From an uncultured Pseudoalteromonas sp. (GTDB lineage: Bacteria > Pseudomonadota > Gammaproteobacteria > Enterobacterales > Alteromonadaceae): a stretch of DNA of 64,000 bases. This document shows, in pieces, positions 19,034 through 27,712 of this stretch. Numbering within the stretch: position 1 is the stretch's first letter; every line of letters begins with the position of its first letter. The stretch spans positions 1-64,000 of the forward strand of contig CANLRB010000002.1 of the NCBI GenBank assembly GCA_947493455.1. Direction: 5' to 3'. A program made the position numbers and the translations under genes. Under the pieces are notes generated by a model. The model was not told the origin of the DNA. It searched no databases and saw nothing but the letters and a program-made list of their open reading frames with translations.

Positions 19034-19484
19034 CTACGCAGAATATATGAACCCTTCCAAGATGTATAAATTGTTTTCTATAGTGGAGCTACGCCTGTAG
19101 TAACTTTATTTAGGGTTTTATATTAGTGACATAGTTGCGATGATTTAATTGGAACCGATGAATTTTAAAGTATATTCATCGGTTCTAGGTAATTAAATCA
19201 AAGTTAGATTTGGTAATGGTCCAAAATATTTATAAATTGATTTAATTTCGCCTTAAATGTAAATCATTGTCTCTAATTTAAATAACAATGCGACCCCCAC
19301 TGTCAATTAATATAATCAGCTAATTTCGAAAGTGAGTCGAAACTTTGCTTCATGTAAAGGCCAACTTATACGAGTTATTCTATAATTTAACTGGTACAGA
19401 TAAGTACTCTTGGCACACTTTAAAATGCACGTTAGTAGAGTGATAAAGAGAATAAAAAAATACAGTTAATAATAAGGAAACTCT
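19034..19484. other. 451-base intergenic region with a long inverted repeat
   Basis: No credible coding sequence. It contains the inverted repeat at 19142-19199 and, at 19410-19419, the decamer TTGGCACACT, which also occurs twice in the efflux-operon control region. The promoter of the GRAM-like gene should lie here. Confidence 0.5.
19142..19199. repeat. Imperfect inverted repeat (hairpin)
   Basis: Left arm gatttaatt + aaccgatgaa (19142-19162, two bases between), right arm ttcatcggtt + aattaaatc (19175-19199, six bases between), loop 12 bases. It gives 10 bp and 9 bp of perfect pairing with an asymmetric internal loop. There is no T-run, so it may be a small RNA, an operator or a remnant of a short mobile repeat. 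Confidence 0.65.
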
Positions 19485-19832
19485 ATGATTACAGAGCTTA
19501 ATAATTCATCATTCGCTATTTTGCAATTAGGTGTGGCTAAAGTTGATGGCAAGTTGTCATTAACTGATACTGAAATTAGCTTTGTTCCTTTTAATTCACA
19601 GCTAGGCCTCGGTCCATACTTATTTAAATGTGCAGACATAGTGTCTGTAGAAAAAGCTGTAGGTAAAGGTGGCGGCGTTATCCCAGTTTCGACCGATGCA
19701 ATTCGTTTCACCCTGTCAGATGAAATCACATATGAATTTATCATCGCCAATCCAGAACAGTGGGTAGATGCTTTTAAACACCTGGCGGCGCAACAAAAGT
19801 CACGACATTTTGGGCGGCCTTTACAAAAATGA
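19485..19832 (+). CDS. GRAM-domain-like small cytoplasmic protein
   Basis: A 115-residue protein, ATG after aataaggaaactct (AAGGA site). The sequence is a run of beta strands with the PH/GRAM-like order VDGKLSLTDTEISFVPF, LFKCADIVSVEKA, IRFTLSDEITYEFIIANPEQWVDAF, where the last helix closes the fold. GRAM/PH-like domains bind lipids or proteins; the partner here is unknown. It converges on the efflux operon's histidine kinase and shares an upstream decamer (TTGGCACACT) with that operon's control region. Confidence 0.7.
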   Translation: MITELNNSSFAILQLGVAKVDGKLSLTDTEISFVPFNSQLGLGPYLFKCADIVSVEKAVGKGGGVIPVSTDAIRFTLSDEITYEFIIANPEQWVDAFKHLAAQQKSRHFGRPLQK

Positions 19833-19883
19833 TGTGCATAGCACCTAGTTACCAGGGCATTTTCGCTTTTTACATGACCCGCT

Positions 19884-21251
19884 CTACAATGGCAGCGACA
19901 AGGTGGCGTCTACGCCATTAATAGTGCCCGTTTGTGGGTCAATGCGATTAGCGAGCTTTATTAAGCCGTCGTGATTGAACATGATTTGGCGACACAGTGC
20001 CAAACCAATACCGCTGCCTTGTTGTTTTGTCGTATAAAATGGCACAAAAAGGTTGTCGGGGTTGGCGATGCCCAAGCCGTAGTCACTAATGATAATTTGT
20101 TGCCATTTACCATTTAAATTGGTGTATATGCTGATCTTTTTATTAGCGCTTGATGGCATGGCTTCATCGGCATTTTTAAACAGATTAATTAGAATTTGCT
20201 CTAGCTGGTTTTTATCGGCATTTAAATTGATATGACAGGTGTCATTGATGGTGACGTCGATATGGCCAAATAAACCTGAGACTTGCTCTAGTAAATTGCT
20301 TAAGGCAAAGGTGCTTTTGTTTGGTTTTGGCAGGTGTGACAGCTGGCTATAGGTTGAAATAAAAGCACTTAATGAATCGGCGCGCTCGTTGATAATTTTT
20401 ACGCCTTCGAGCAAGCTCTGCGTGTTAACTGTATCGCCGTGTTTTTTTAATTTACTTTGCATCGATTGGCTTATTGCAGCGATAGGCGTAAGCGAATTGT
20501 TTAGCTCATGGCTGAGCACGCGCAGTAAGCTTTGCCATGCATTGCGCTCTTTTTCCATCAACAAACGCTCTGCATTCGTAATTAAGTAGAGTTGATGCTG
20601 TTTTCCTTCACTCAAAAATGCGTCTCGAAATAAAAAGTACTCACCAGTAAGGCCATGGTTTGAGTCATCATTACTCGAAAAATGAATAATACCGGTTTGA
20701 GAATTTTTAATGGTGTCGCCAAGGGGCAGGGTTGACAAATTAACGCTTAAACTAGATTTTGACGTGCCTAACAATAAGGTTTGAGCAGAGGTATTTGCCA
20801 TCACTATATGACCACTGTCATCGGTGGCAATCACCATGGCATCCATTTGCGACATAATGCGTTCAAGCAGTAAGCGTGACTCTTTAGCTTCTATTTTGTG
20901 CTTTGCTAAGGTGTCGGCAAGGTTATTGATTAAATCGAGCAATTCTTGAAATGCAGGATTGGTTTGTACTCGGCCTCTCAAAGTGTAGTCGCCATCAATC
21001 ATCGATTCGATTAAGTTTGACAGTGTGCGTACTTGGTACTGTGAGTTTTGTTTACTGGCGACCGCGACGTAACAACACAGCAATGTAAGCACAATGACAA
21101 TAAAGCCGATTAAATATAAGGAAATGTTGGCGATAAATAATGACACCACCGTGACTAACAAGCACGGTAAACAGACCAACAAAATGAGTGCGAGTTGGTT
21201 GTCTTTTTTGTTTTTTCTCAAGTTAGTTTTTTTCAAGCTTAGTTTTTTCAA
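19884..21251 (-). CDS. Sensor histidine kinase, NtrY-like
   Basis: A 455-residue membrane kinase from a TTG start at 21251; an in-frame stop shortly upstream rules out a longer product and there is no in-frame ATG before residue 84. Two membrane helices (about 21-41 and 43-66) with almost no periplasmic loop, a HAMP-like linker, a PAS domain (about 125-230), a dimerisation domain with H248 in LLRVLSHELNNSLTPI, and a C-terminal ATPase domain (N-box NLFKNADEA, G-box GSGIGLALCRQI). Lack of an outside loop implies membrane or cytoplasmic sensing. It follows the sigma-54 response regulator by 65 bases in the same operon and is its obvious partner. Its 5' end lies on short A-rich tandem repeats. 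Confidence 0.88.
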   Translation of the reverse strand: MKKLSLKKTNLRKNKKDNQLALILLVCLPCLLVTVVSLFIANISLYLIGFIVIVLTLLCCYVAVASKQNSQYQVRTLSNLIESMIDGDYTLRGRVQTNPAFQELLDLINNLADTLAKHKIEAKESRLLLERIMSQMDAMVIATDDSGHIVMANTSAQTLLLGTSKSSLSVNLSTLPLGDTIKNSQTGIIHFSSNDDSNHGLTGEYFLFRDAFLSEGKQHQLYLITNAERLLMEKERNAWQSLLRVLSHELNNSLTPIAAISQSMQSKLKKHGDTVNTQSLLEGVKIINERADSLSAFISTYSQLSHLPKPNKSTFALSNLLEQVSGLFGHIDVTINDTCHINLNADKNQLEQILINLFKNADEAMPSSANKKISIYTNLNGKWQQIIISDYGLGIANPDNLFVPFYTTKQQGSGIGLALCRQIMFNHDGLIKLANRIDPQTGTINGVDATLSLPL

Positions 21252-21272
21252 GTTCGTTTTTTCAAGCTTTCG
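21211..21272 (-). repeat. Four short T/A-rich tandem repeats at the kinase start
   Basis: Four 14-16-base units of the form T6-7 (c)tcaag(t/c)t(t)(a/c)g lie at 21211-21226, 21227-21242, 21243-21256 and 21257-21272. They encode the Lys/Leu-rich first residues of the kinase and overlap its TTG start. Confidence 0.75.
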
Positions 21273-21316
21273 TTGTCAGCGTTTGGTTCATGTTTTTTTA
21301 CCGTTTATATTTAGTG

Positions 21317-22690
21317 TTAGTCTAAGTCATATTTACGTAATCGGCGGTAATAGCCACTGCGGCTTAATCCGAGTGATTTAGCTGTCTCTGTTGCGTTTCC
21401 TTGATAAAATTCAAGGCGCTTGTGCAATACCTTTTCTTCTAACTGCTCTAACGTTAAAGATGGGTTATCGAGCGAGTCTTGATTGTTTGTCCCGCGTTCT
21501 AGCCTTAAATCATCGCGGTTTATTTCACCACTTTTACAGGTAAATAATACGCGCTCCATTAAATGACTCAGCTCGCGAATATTACCGGGCCAGTTATAGT
21601 TACTTAAACTGGTTTTGGCCTCGTTTGTTAAACTCGGTGTATCTTTGTGATACTTGTCACTATAGGTCTGTAAAAAGTATTCAGCTAAGGGCACGATATC
21701 GTCAACACGTTCAGATAAACTCGGTACTCTCAGTTCAATGGTATTGAGTCGGTAATACAAATCTTGCCTAAACAGGTTGTCTTTGATTTGTGCATTTAAA
21801 TCGCTATTGGTGGCGGAAATTACGCGCACATCGGCATGCTGTGATTTACTGCTGCCAACAGACTCAAACTTTTGTTCCTCTAAAACCCTAAGTAGTTTTG
21901 CTTGCTGTGCCATGGGAATATTTGCGAGCTCATCTAAAAATAAGGTGCCTTGTTCGGCCATTTCAAAGCGGCCAATGCGATTTTCTTTGGCATCAGTAAA
22001 TGCGCCTTTAACATGGCCAAACATTTCGCTTTCAAACAATGATTCTGGGATGGCACCCATATTAACCGGTACAAACGACTGTTTAGCACGGCGCGATACA
22101 CTGTGTACGTAGGCTGCTAACATGCTTTTGCCTGTGCCGTTATCGCCGGTGAGTAAAATACTCATGTCACTTGCTGCTAAGTCTTCTAATGTGGTAAGTA
22201 ATTCAATCATGGCCGGTGACTGGGCTATGATACCGGTGCGACTTCCTGGGTGCAGTTGTGAGGTTAAAAGTTGATTTTGTTGGCTTAAGCGTTCGGCTTT
22301 TTTGTTTGATGCGGCCAGTGCAAGCTGAGTTTCAATTGCACTTAACATGCGCTCATTTTTCCAAGGCTTTTGAATAAAGTCTTTGGCTCCGGCTTGCATG
22401 GCGTCAACGGCAATATCAATTGTGGCCCAGCCCGTCATTACAATAATAGGCACGGCGAGTTCGAGTTGCTCAATGGCTTTGACTAACTCAAGCCCTTCTT
22501 GACCCGAAGTGGTGTCTTGCTGAAAGTTCATATCTAATAGCATGAGGTCAACACTGTGGGTTTTCAGGTTGTCTAATACGGCGTCCGGTGTGGTGACAGC
22601 TAAAATATCATAGCCTTCTTCTGCCAAAACGTATTTAAGGCTGGCAATGATGTTTATGTCGTCATCTGCGATAAGGATTTTTTTTGTCAC
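21317..22690 (-). CDS. Sigma-54-dependent response regulator (NtrC family)
   Basis: A 457-residue regulator. The receiver domain (1-120) has D53 in MLLDMNF and the conserved lysine in IQKPWKN. The AAA+ domain has Walker A GDNGTGKS (182-189), the sigma-54 contact loop as GAFTDA (229-234, where GAFTGA is canonical), and Walker B GTLFLDEL (248-255). The C-terminal Fis-type helix-turn-helix ends AKSLGLSRSGYYRRLRKY. The G-to-D change in the loop occurs in some active members, and the essential threonine is kept. Placed between the pump permease and the kinase, it most likely activates the operon's own sigma-54 promoter at 27324-27340. Confidence 0.93.
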   Translation of the reverse strand: MTKKILIADDDINIIASLKYVLAEEGYDILAVTTPDAVLDNLKTHSVDLMLLDMNFQQDTTSGQEGLELVKAIEQLELAVPIIVMTGWATIDIAVDAMQAGAKDFIQKPWKNERMLSAIETQLALAASNKKAERLSQQNQLLTSQLHPGSRTGIIAQSPAMIELLTTLEDLAASDMSILLTGDNGTGKSMLAAYVHSVSRRAKQSFVPVNMGAIPESLFESEMFGHVKGAFTDAKENRIGRFEMAEQGTLFLDELANIPMAQQAKLLRVLEEQKFESVGSSKSQHADVRVISATNSDLNAQIKDNLFRQDLYYRLNTIELRVPSLSERVDDIVPLAEYFLQTYSDKYHKDTPSLTNEAKTSLSNYNWPGNIRELSHLMERVLFTCKSGEINRDDLRLERGTNNQDSLDNPSLTLEQLEEKVLHKRLEFYQGNATETAKSLGLSRSGYYRRLRKYDLD

Positions 22691-22722
22691 AGTTTTTCTT
22701 CGATGTTGGTTAGTTATTTTGT

Positions 22723-22746
22723 GATGCGCTCAATATAGAGCGCATC
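22723..22746. other. Hairpin between permease and response-regulator genes
   Basis: Perfect 9-bp stem gatgcgctc/gagcgcatc with a 6-base loop. No clear T-run follows on the minus strand, so it may lower read-through from pump genes into regulator genes rather than end transcription. Confidence 0.55.
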
Positions 22747-22781
22747 AATTGTTGCAGGGTACACCTGCGACAACGCCTTAT

Positions 22782-25205
22782 TTATTCGTATCTTAATGCC
22801 ATACTTGGTTCCATCATGACTGCGCGTTTGGTTGGAACATAAACTGCAAACAGGACAATTGATGTTAACCCAACAACAACCAATAATGCCAATGTAAAGT
22901 ATGAATGCACTGGGAATATAGCGTCAGTAAAGCTATGGAAGCCAACAGACATCAGGGCAAAAATCACTAAGGCGAGGCCAAGCCCGATAACGAGTTGCTT
23001 TACGCCTTGCTTAATAAATAAGGCAATTATGCTGCGATCGGTTGCACCTACTGCGCGTCTAATACCGACTTCGTGAGTGCGCTGTGCAACGGTATTTGCC
23101 GTTAATCCATAAATACCAACCATGGCCAATAATAATGCAAAGAAGCCTGTCGCGAAGGTGATGTTAGACATTAAGCGCATTGAGTCACGCATTAAGTTTC
23201 GGTTTTCGTTTGCCGGTTGCACTGCGTAGAGTAGCTCTAAATTACGGTCAGTGTTAAACATAGCGCGGTAGAATATCTCTTCTGGGTTTGCTGTTTGTGG
23301 CAAAATTTTGTATTTCATAACATGAAATGCGCTAATAAATTGCCTGCCAGACAAGTAAACTTCGTCCTCGGTGTCGAGTTTGCCAAACAAGGTTGATGGG
23401 TTCAATCGGTCAGTCACAACACCGACAATAAATACTTTTTCAGGTTTGTCGTTAAAGGTGACGGTAAAGCTTTTCTCAAGTGGTGACTCGCCCGGCCAAT
23501 AGCGCTTAGCCATTGATTGACTGATGATTGCGGTCTTTCTGTTACCTTCTTTGTCCATATGACTAAACTGTCTGCCGCTAACAAGGTTTATTCCTATTGT
23601 TTCAGTGTTACCAATTAATGTGATGACATCTACTGTGGGTTTATCATTCTCAGATGTATAGTCCTGCCCCTCCATGGTGATGGGAGTTTGCCAGTGCCAG
23701 TTTGTCGATACCACATCCTCTACGTTTGGATGTTGCTTTATTTGCGAGGTCAAGGCATCGAATAGGGCGATTTGCTGCGCTTTTTCAGGGTATTTATTTT
23801 CAGGGATAAGAAACCGCGCACTCATCACATCGTCATAATTATCACCCATATCGAGGTTGATCATGTTGTATGAAACAAAGGCTGATATAGAGCCAATTAA
23901 CATGAGTAAAGCTACTAAAAACACCTGTGCGGTAACTAAAAAGCGAGATACTTTACCGGCTTTTTTACCTTGTGCGCCACGCGTACCATCACGCAACGTT
24001 GCATTGATATCTTGATTGGCTGAGCGCCACGCAGGTAATAGCGCTGAAAGCACAATCGTTACAACAATAAAGCCGAGCCCCATCATAAATGTGACAAAAT
24101 CCATGCCCCACTGCCACCAAAATGAAATACCGCCCGGCAGCCATGATTGTAATAATATATTGGTATACTCAAGAGCTGCACCTACAAGTAGCAGCGACAA
24201 TACACCGCCTAAGGTTGCGATAATAATGCCCTCCCACATAAGTTGACTGACCAAACGTGCAGTAGTCGCCCCTAATGCCGCTCGAATCGCGGTTTCTTTT
24301 TGGCGCTCAATAGTACGTGCTAATAATAGGTTGCCTACGTTGATACAGGCGAGCAATAAAATGCCCCAAGACACCGCATTTAAAAAAGCGAAAATAATAC
24401 CCCCTTGGCCGCCAGTTTGTGCCATTGGGAATGATAAAATTTTCACTGTTTTTTGTAGTTCAGGCAGGTCATAGAGCTTTACGTTTTGCTGATAAACTTG
24501 GTTTACAGCTTGGCTCAATTCTGACTCTGCTTGCTCAATTGTTTTGCCTGGAGCTAAGCGGCCGTACGCCGATAAATAAGTGCTTTCTTGCGGTTTTGCG
24601 GTAAACACATCGTCAGGTAATGGCAGCCAAATTTGTGCTATGTTCGGGAAGTGATAGCCTTGTGGCATTACGCCAATTATTTGCGTGATCTCACCGTTTA
24701 GTATCATAGTGCGCGTTAACACATCTTCACGGCCATTCAAGTCGTTCTGCCAAGTATTATAACTAATCAGCGCAACCGGTGGCGCGCCGGGCTTCGTATC
24801 TTCCGCTTGAATCGTACGGCCCAAAATGGGGGCGGTGCGACTAAATTCAAAAAAGCCGGCGTGTACTAAATTACCGTAGAGGCTTTTACCCGACTCATTG
24901 ACTGATACGCGAATATCTCTCGAGTCATAAACACCAAATTCGGCAAGGCTCGTTATGTGATCTTTTATATGTTGAAATTCATACGCCATTATCGCGCCGT
25001 AATTTCCATGTGTCATCACGCCAATCGATTTTGCCGTATCGCCTTCTTTTAATGGCAAGGGTTTGTAGACGACCGAATACAAAAACGAAAAAGTAAATAG
25101 ACTAATTGATAAACCACCAATTAAAACGAGCAAGGTCATCGCTGTAAACTTAGGTGATTTAAACAACAACCTAAGTGCATATTTAATATCTAAAAGTGTA
25201 GACAT
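22782..25205 (-). CDS. ABC transporter permease with two FtsX/MacB domains
   Basis: An 807-residue inner-membrane protein. The N-terminal helix (about 17-38) is followed by a large periplasmic MacB-type core domain, three helices near residues 270-400 (SWGILLLACINVGNLLLARTIERQKETAIRAALGAT is the FtsX signature), a new helix near 425, a second periplasmic domain, and three C-terminal helices with AQRTHEVGIRRAVGATDRSI, the second FtsX signature. Duplicated FtsX halves and length near 800 match the long permeases often paired with HlyD-type adaptors. It does not form a pore for transport by classical alternation; MacB-like proteins act as mechanotransmitters. It follows the ATPase by 5 bases. 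Confidence 0.9.
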   Translation of the reverse strand: MSTLLDIKYALRLLFKSPKFTAMTLLVLIGGLSISLFTFSFLYSVVYKPLPLKEGDTAKSIGVMTHGNYGAIMAYEFQHIKDHITSLAEFGVYDSRDIRVSVNESGKSLYGNLVHAGFFEFSRTAPILGRTIQAEDTKPGAPPVALISYNTWQNDLNGREDVLTRTMILNGEITQIIGVMPQGYHFPNIAQIWLPLPDDVFTAKPQESTYLSAYGRLAPGKTIEQAESELSQAVNQVYQQNVKLYDLPELQKTVKILSFPMAQTGGQGGIIFAFLNAVSWGILLLACINVGNLLLARTIERQKETAIRAALGATTARLVSQLMWEGIIIATLGGVLSLLLVGAALEYTNILLQSWLPGGISFWWQWGMDFVTFMMGLGFIVVTIVLSALLPAWRSANQDINATLRDGTRGAQGKKAGKVSRFLVTAQVFLVALLMLIGSISAFVSYNMINLDMGDNYDDVMSARFLIPENKYPEKAQQIALFDALTSQIKQHPNVEDVVSTNWHWQTPITMEGQDYTSENDKPTVDVITLIGNTETIGINLVSGRQFSHMDKEGNRKTAIISQSMAKRYWPGESPLEKSFTVTFNDKPEKVFIVGVVTDRLNPSTLFGKLDTEDEVYLSGRQFISAFHVMKYKILPQTANPEEIFYRAMFNTDRNLELLYAVQPANENRNLMRDSMRLMSNITFATGFFALLLAMVGIYGLTANTVAQRTHEVGIRRAVGATDRSIIALFIKQGVKQLVIGLGLALVIFALMSVGFHSFTDAIFPVHSYFTLALLVVVGLTSIVLFAVYVPTKRAVMMEPSMALRYE

Positions 25206-25210
25206 GTTCG

Positions 25211-25945
25211 TTACCCCGCAACTAATTCAACCGGTTTTGCTGACTTTGACGTCCGGTCGTGATTAGCATTGTCTTTAATCAGTTGACCGTCAAGCATTTC
25301 TAAGCATCGCGTTGCTCTTCTTGCAGACGCTGGGTCGTGGGTGACCATACAAATGGTGGCACCTTCGTTATGCAGTTTGTCGAATAGCTCGAGCACGGCT
25401 TCAGCATTTTTAGAGTCTAAGTTACCAGTGGGTTCATCGGCTAAAATGATTGCCGGATCATTGACTAAGGCGCGGGCAACGGCAACCCGCTGCTGCTGAC
25501 CACCCGATAGTTGCGACGGAAAGTGACTTTTACGATGACTCATTTCGACTTTTTCTAATACTTCCAATGCTTTTTGCTCTATCTGAGTTTTTGATAAGCC
25601 CGCTTGATAGGTTAGTGGCAGCATCACATTTTCAATCACAGTTAAGTCAGAAATAAGGTTAAATGATTGAAAAACGAAGCCAATTTCTTTGCTTCGAATG
25701 CGCGCTCTGTCATCTCTACTGAGTGCAGATACGTCGTTGTTGGCCAATGTATAGACACCAGTACTTGGTGAATCGAGTAACCCGAGCAATGACAGGAGCG
25801 TTGACTTTCCACAACCCGATTGCCCGCTTAACGACACATACTCGCCTTTATTGATTTCGATATTAATACCGCTTAGCGCACGGGTTTCTATTTCGTCTGT
25901 TAAAAATGTTTTGCCAATTTCTTTTAAGCTAATGAGTGCTGTCAT
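25211..25945 (-). CDS. ABC transporter ATP-binding protein (MacB/LolD type)
   Basis: The product is 244 residues from the ATG at 25945, chosen because AAGGAG lies 6 bases upstream; a TTG 18 bases earlier would start before that site. Walker A is GQSGCGKST, the Q-loop VFQSFNL, the signature LSGGQQQRVAVARAL, Walker B AIILADEPTGNLD and the H-loop MVTHD. The signature and DEPTGNLD are those of the LolD/MacB/FtsE group, which powers extracytoplasmic work rather than import. It is cotranscribed with the permease (5-base gap) and the adaptor (86-base gap). Confidence 0.93.
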   Translation of the reverse strand: MTALISLKEIGKTFLTDEIETRALSGINIEINKGEYVSLSGQSGCGKSTLLSLLGLLDSPSTGVYTLANNDVSALSRDDRARIRSKEIGFVFQSFNLISDLTVIENVMLPLTYQAGLSKTQIEQKALEVLEKVEMSHRKSHFPSQLSGGQQQRVAVARALVNDPAIILADEPTGNLDSKNAEAVLELFDKLHNEGATICMVTHDPASARRATRCLEMLDGQLIKDNANHDRTSKSAKPVELVAG

Positions 25946-26031
25946 CGTCTTCTCCTTTGCCAATAGATTGTGCTATTGGCTTTATATTCGTGTAATACGT
26001 TAAGTGCGTTTAATGTCGCAATGTAATTTGT

Positions 26032-27288
26032 TTAGTTAATTAAAATGTCTTGATGTTCTTGCCAGTCAGATGTATCGGAAATGATGATCTGATCACCTTC
26101 ACTGAGCCCTGACAGGATCTGAATTTTATTCACTGAGCTGATGCCAAAGTTGACCGGGTGTTTACGGGCAAATTGTTGATCTTGAGTCAGTTTGTACAAA
26201 CCGATTTGGCTGTTGCTTGGTGCAAATACGGGGCGTTTTACAAACAGGGCGTTGTCTATATTACTGATCTCTATTTTGCCATCGACGGTGAGTTCTGGGC
26301 GCGCTTCATTGGGTAATTCGCTTGTGAGTTGCACATCAACTAACACCATGCCGCCACTCACTGCAGGGTCGATGCGGGTGACCTCACCAATCATTTCACT
26401 GGTGCGTGTATCGATTGACACTAACTGGCCAATTGCAATGTCTCTGGCACGTACTTCTTCAACTTGCAGTTCAGCAAATAGTGATTTTTGGTCGGCAATT
26501 AATGCTACGCTATCACCGGTTTGCGCACGCTCTCCGATAATTAGGTTGACCTTTTGCACAACGCCTGATGTTGACGCTTTAACCTTAAGTGATTCAACCT
26601 GCTCGCTCACCCGTTGAAAGTTATTTTTGACAAGTCCTGTTCGCGCTTGTTGCGCTAGTTTGGTTGCCGCCATATTGGCGCGCATTTTTTCAGCTTTTTG
26701 CTGTTGTGCTTGCCAGTGCTGCATTTGCTGATTGACCTGAAGTTGGCTTTTTTGATAATCAATGGCTGACACCGTTGCATTGCCTTGTTCGATTAATCGC
26801 GTTTCGGCATCGAGTTTAAGTTTTGCTGATTGATAGCTCATCTCAGCGGATAAAATGGCGTTTTCAAGGTCAACTAATTGTGATTCAAGCGATACATAGG
26901 CTGCATGGCTTTCTGCGTTATTTGCTTCTAACTCCCAGCGCGCTTTTTCTAGCTCGCGGTGTAGCTCTGGGTTTGATAGTTCAACTAATACATCCCCTTG
27001 TTTAACATGAGCGCCTGCTTTTACAAAAACGCGTTCCACTTTGCCTGCGACCTGTGATGACACCCAGCGAATATTAAGCGGCTTTAAAACGCCGGTTGCA
27101 CGCACATTGACTTTAAAATTTCCTTTTTCTACCTTTGCTGTTATTAAGTCTGATTTATCAACAATGTATGACGCATCCCCCATTAGGTCTGTTAAAAAAT
27201 ATGCGCTAATAGCAACTAATACAGCGGGTACTGCATACCAATATTTTTTTAACGCCGATTTTTTTGTGGGTTCTCTTTTAAAATCCAT
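26032..27288 (-). CDS. HlyD/MacA-like periplasmic adaptor of an ABC efflux pump
   Basis: A 418-residue membrane-fusion protein. N-terminal membrane anchor at about residues 15-33 (YWYAVPAVLVAISAYFLTDL), a lipoyl half-motif (GKVERVFVKAGAHVKQGDVLVEL), a long alpha-helical hairpin (about 110-215), the second lipoyl half (GVVQKVNLIIGERAQTGDSV), a beta-barrel domain and a C-terminal domain (ILSGLSEGDQIIISD). It should bridge the inner-membrane MacB-like permease to a TolC-type outer-membrane channel, which is not encoded here. It is the first gene of the five-gene operon and starts about 25 bases after the predicted sigma-54 transcription start. Confidence 0.9.
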   Translation of the reverse strand: MDFKREPTKKSALKKYWYAVPAVLVAISAYFLTDLMGDASYIVDKSDLITAKVEKGNFKVNVRATGVLKPLNIRWVSSQVAGKVERVFVKAGAHVKQGDVLVELSNPELHRELEKARWELEANNAESHAAYVSLESQLVDLENAILSAEMSYQSAKLKLDAETRLIEQGNATVSAIDYQKSQLQVNQQMQHWQAQQQKAEKMRANMAATKLAQQARTGLVKNNFQRVSEQVESLKVKASTSGVVQKVNLIIGERAQTGDSVALIADQKSLFAELQVEEVRARDIAIGQLVSIDTRTSEMIGEVTRIDPAVSGGMVLVDVQLTSELPNEARPELTVDGKIEISNIDNALFVKRPVFAPSNSQIGLYKLTQDQQFARKHPVNFGISSVNKIQILSGLSEGDQIIISDTSDWQEHQDILIN

Positions 27289-27323
27289 GACTCAGTCCAA
27301 TTAACATAATATGTGTTTACTAG

Positions 27324-27340
27324 AGCAAGCCATGTGCCAA
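27324..27340 (-). promoter_or_regulatory. Sigma-54 (-24/-12) promoter of the efflux operon
   Basis: On the minus strand the sequence reads TTGGCACATGGCTTGCT. It matches the TGGCAC-N5-TTGC consensus in every defining position, with GG and GC ten bases apart. The predicted start is near 27313, about 25 bases before the adaptor ATG. The presence of a sigma-54 activator in the same operon supports it. Confidence 0.88.
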
Positions 27341-27410
27341 ATCTGTTTTGTTTTTAAGTTGTTGTAATTTAAGGTTTTTAAGTTTTTTGTGTGAGTGAAG
27401 GGTTGTAAGG

Positions 27411-27428
27411 TGTGTCACTATTGGCACA
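27411..27428. promoter_or_regulatory. Dyad, probable upstream activator site 1
   Basis: TGTGTCA-ctat-TGGCACA is an inverted repeat (TGTGyCA/TGrCACA), about 100 bases upstream of the predicted sigma-54 start. Its position and symmetry suit an enhancer for the operon's own response regulator. Confidence 0.65.
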
Positions 27429-27453
27429 CTCTAAAAAAGGCGATGTTTCGTTT

Positions 27454-27474
27454 TTGGCACACTGTTTTAGTGAC
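27454..27474. promoter_or_regulatory. Dyad-like element, probable upstream activator site 2
   Basis: TTGGCACACTgttttAGTGACC, starting with the same decamer (TTGGCACACT) as the right half of site 1 and ending in a weaker inverted copy. Paired enhancer sites are usual for NtrC-type activators. Confidence 0.5.
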
Positions 27475-27712
27475 CTAAATACATTACGTTAAAGTCTGCT
27501 TATGGCAGTTTTGCTGGGGATTAGATGAAGAGGGTCGGTTGTATATCGTTAAATCGCTACTCTTTAAGTATGAGCTCAAAAGCGTTTGACTTATTTATCG
27601 CTGCACACGATTATGCATTCATGTTTGGCTTGATGAGGAATTAAATCTTAGTTAATTTGAGTTACTGAAAATAAATTCAAACGAGTCTCCTTTAGGACTG
27701 AGTAACCTTATT

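Noticed and set aside
19410-19430. Sigma-54 promoter upstream of the GRAM-like gene
   Set aside because: TTGGCAC is present but the next GC lies 13 rather than 10 bases after GG, so spacing is wrong; it was kept only as a possible activator half-site.
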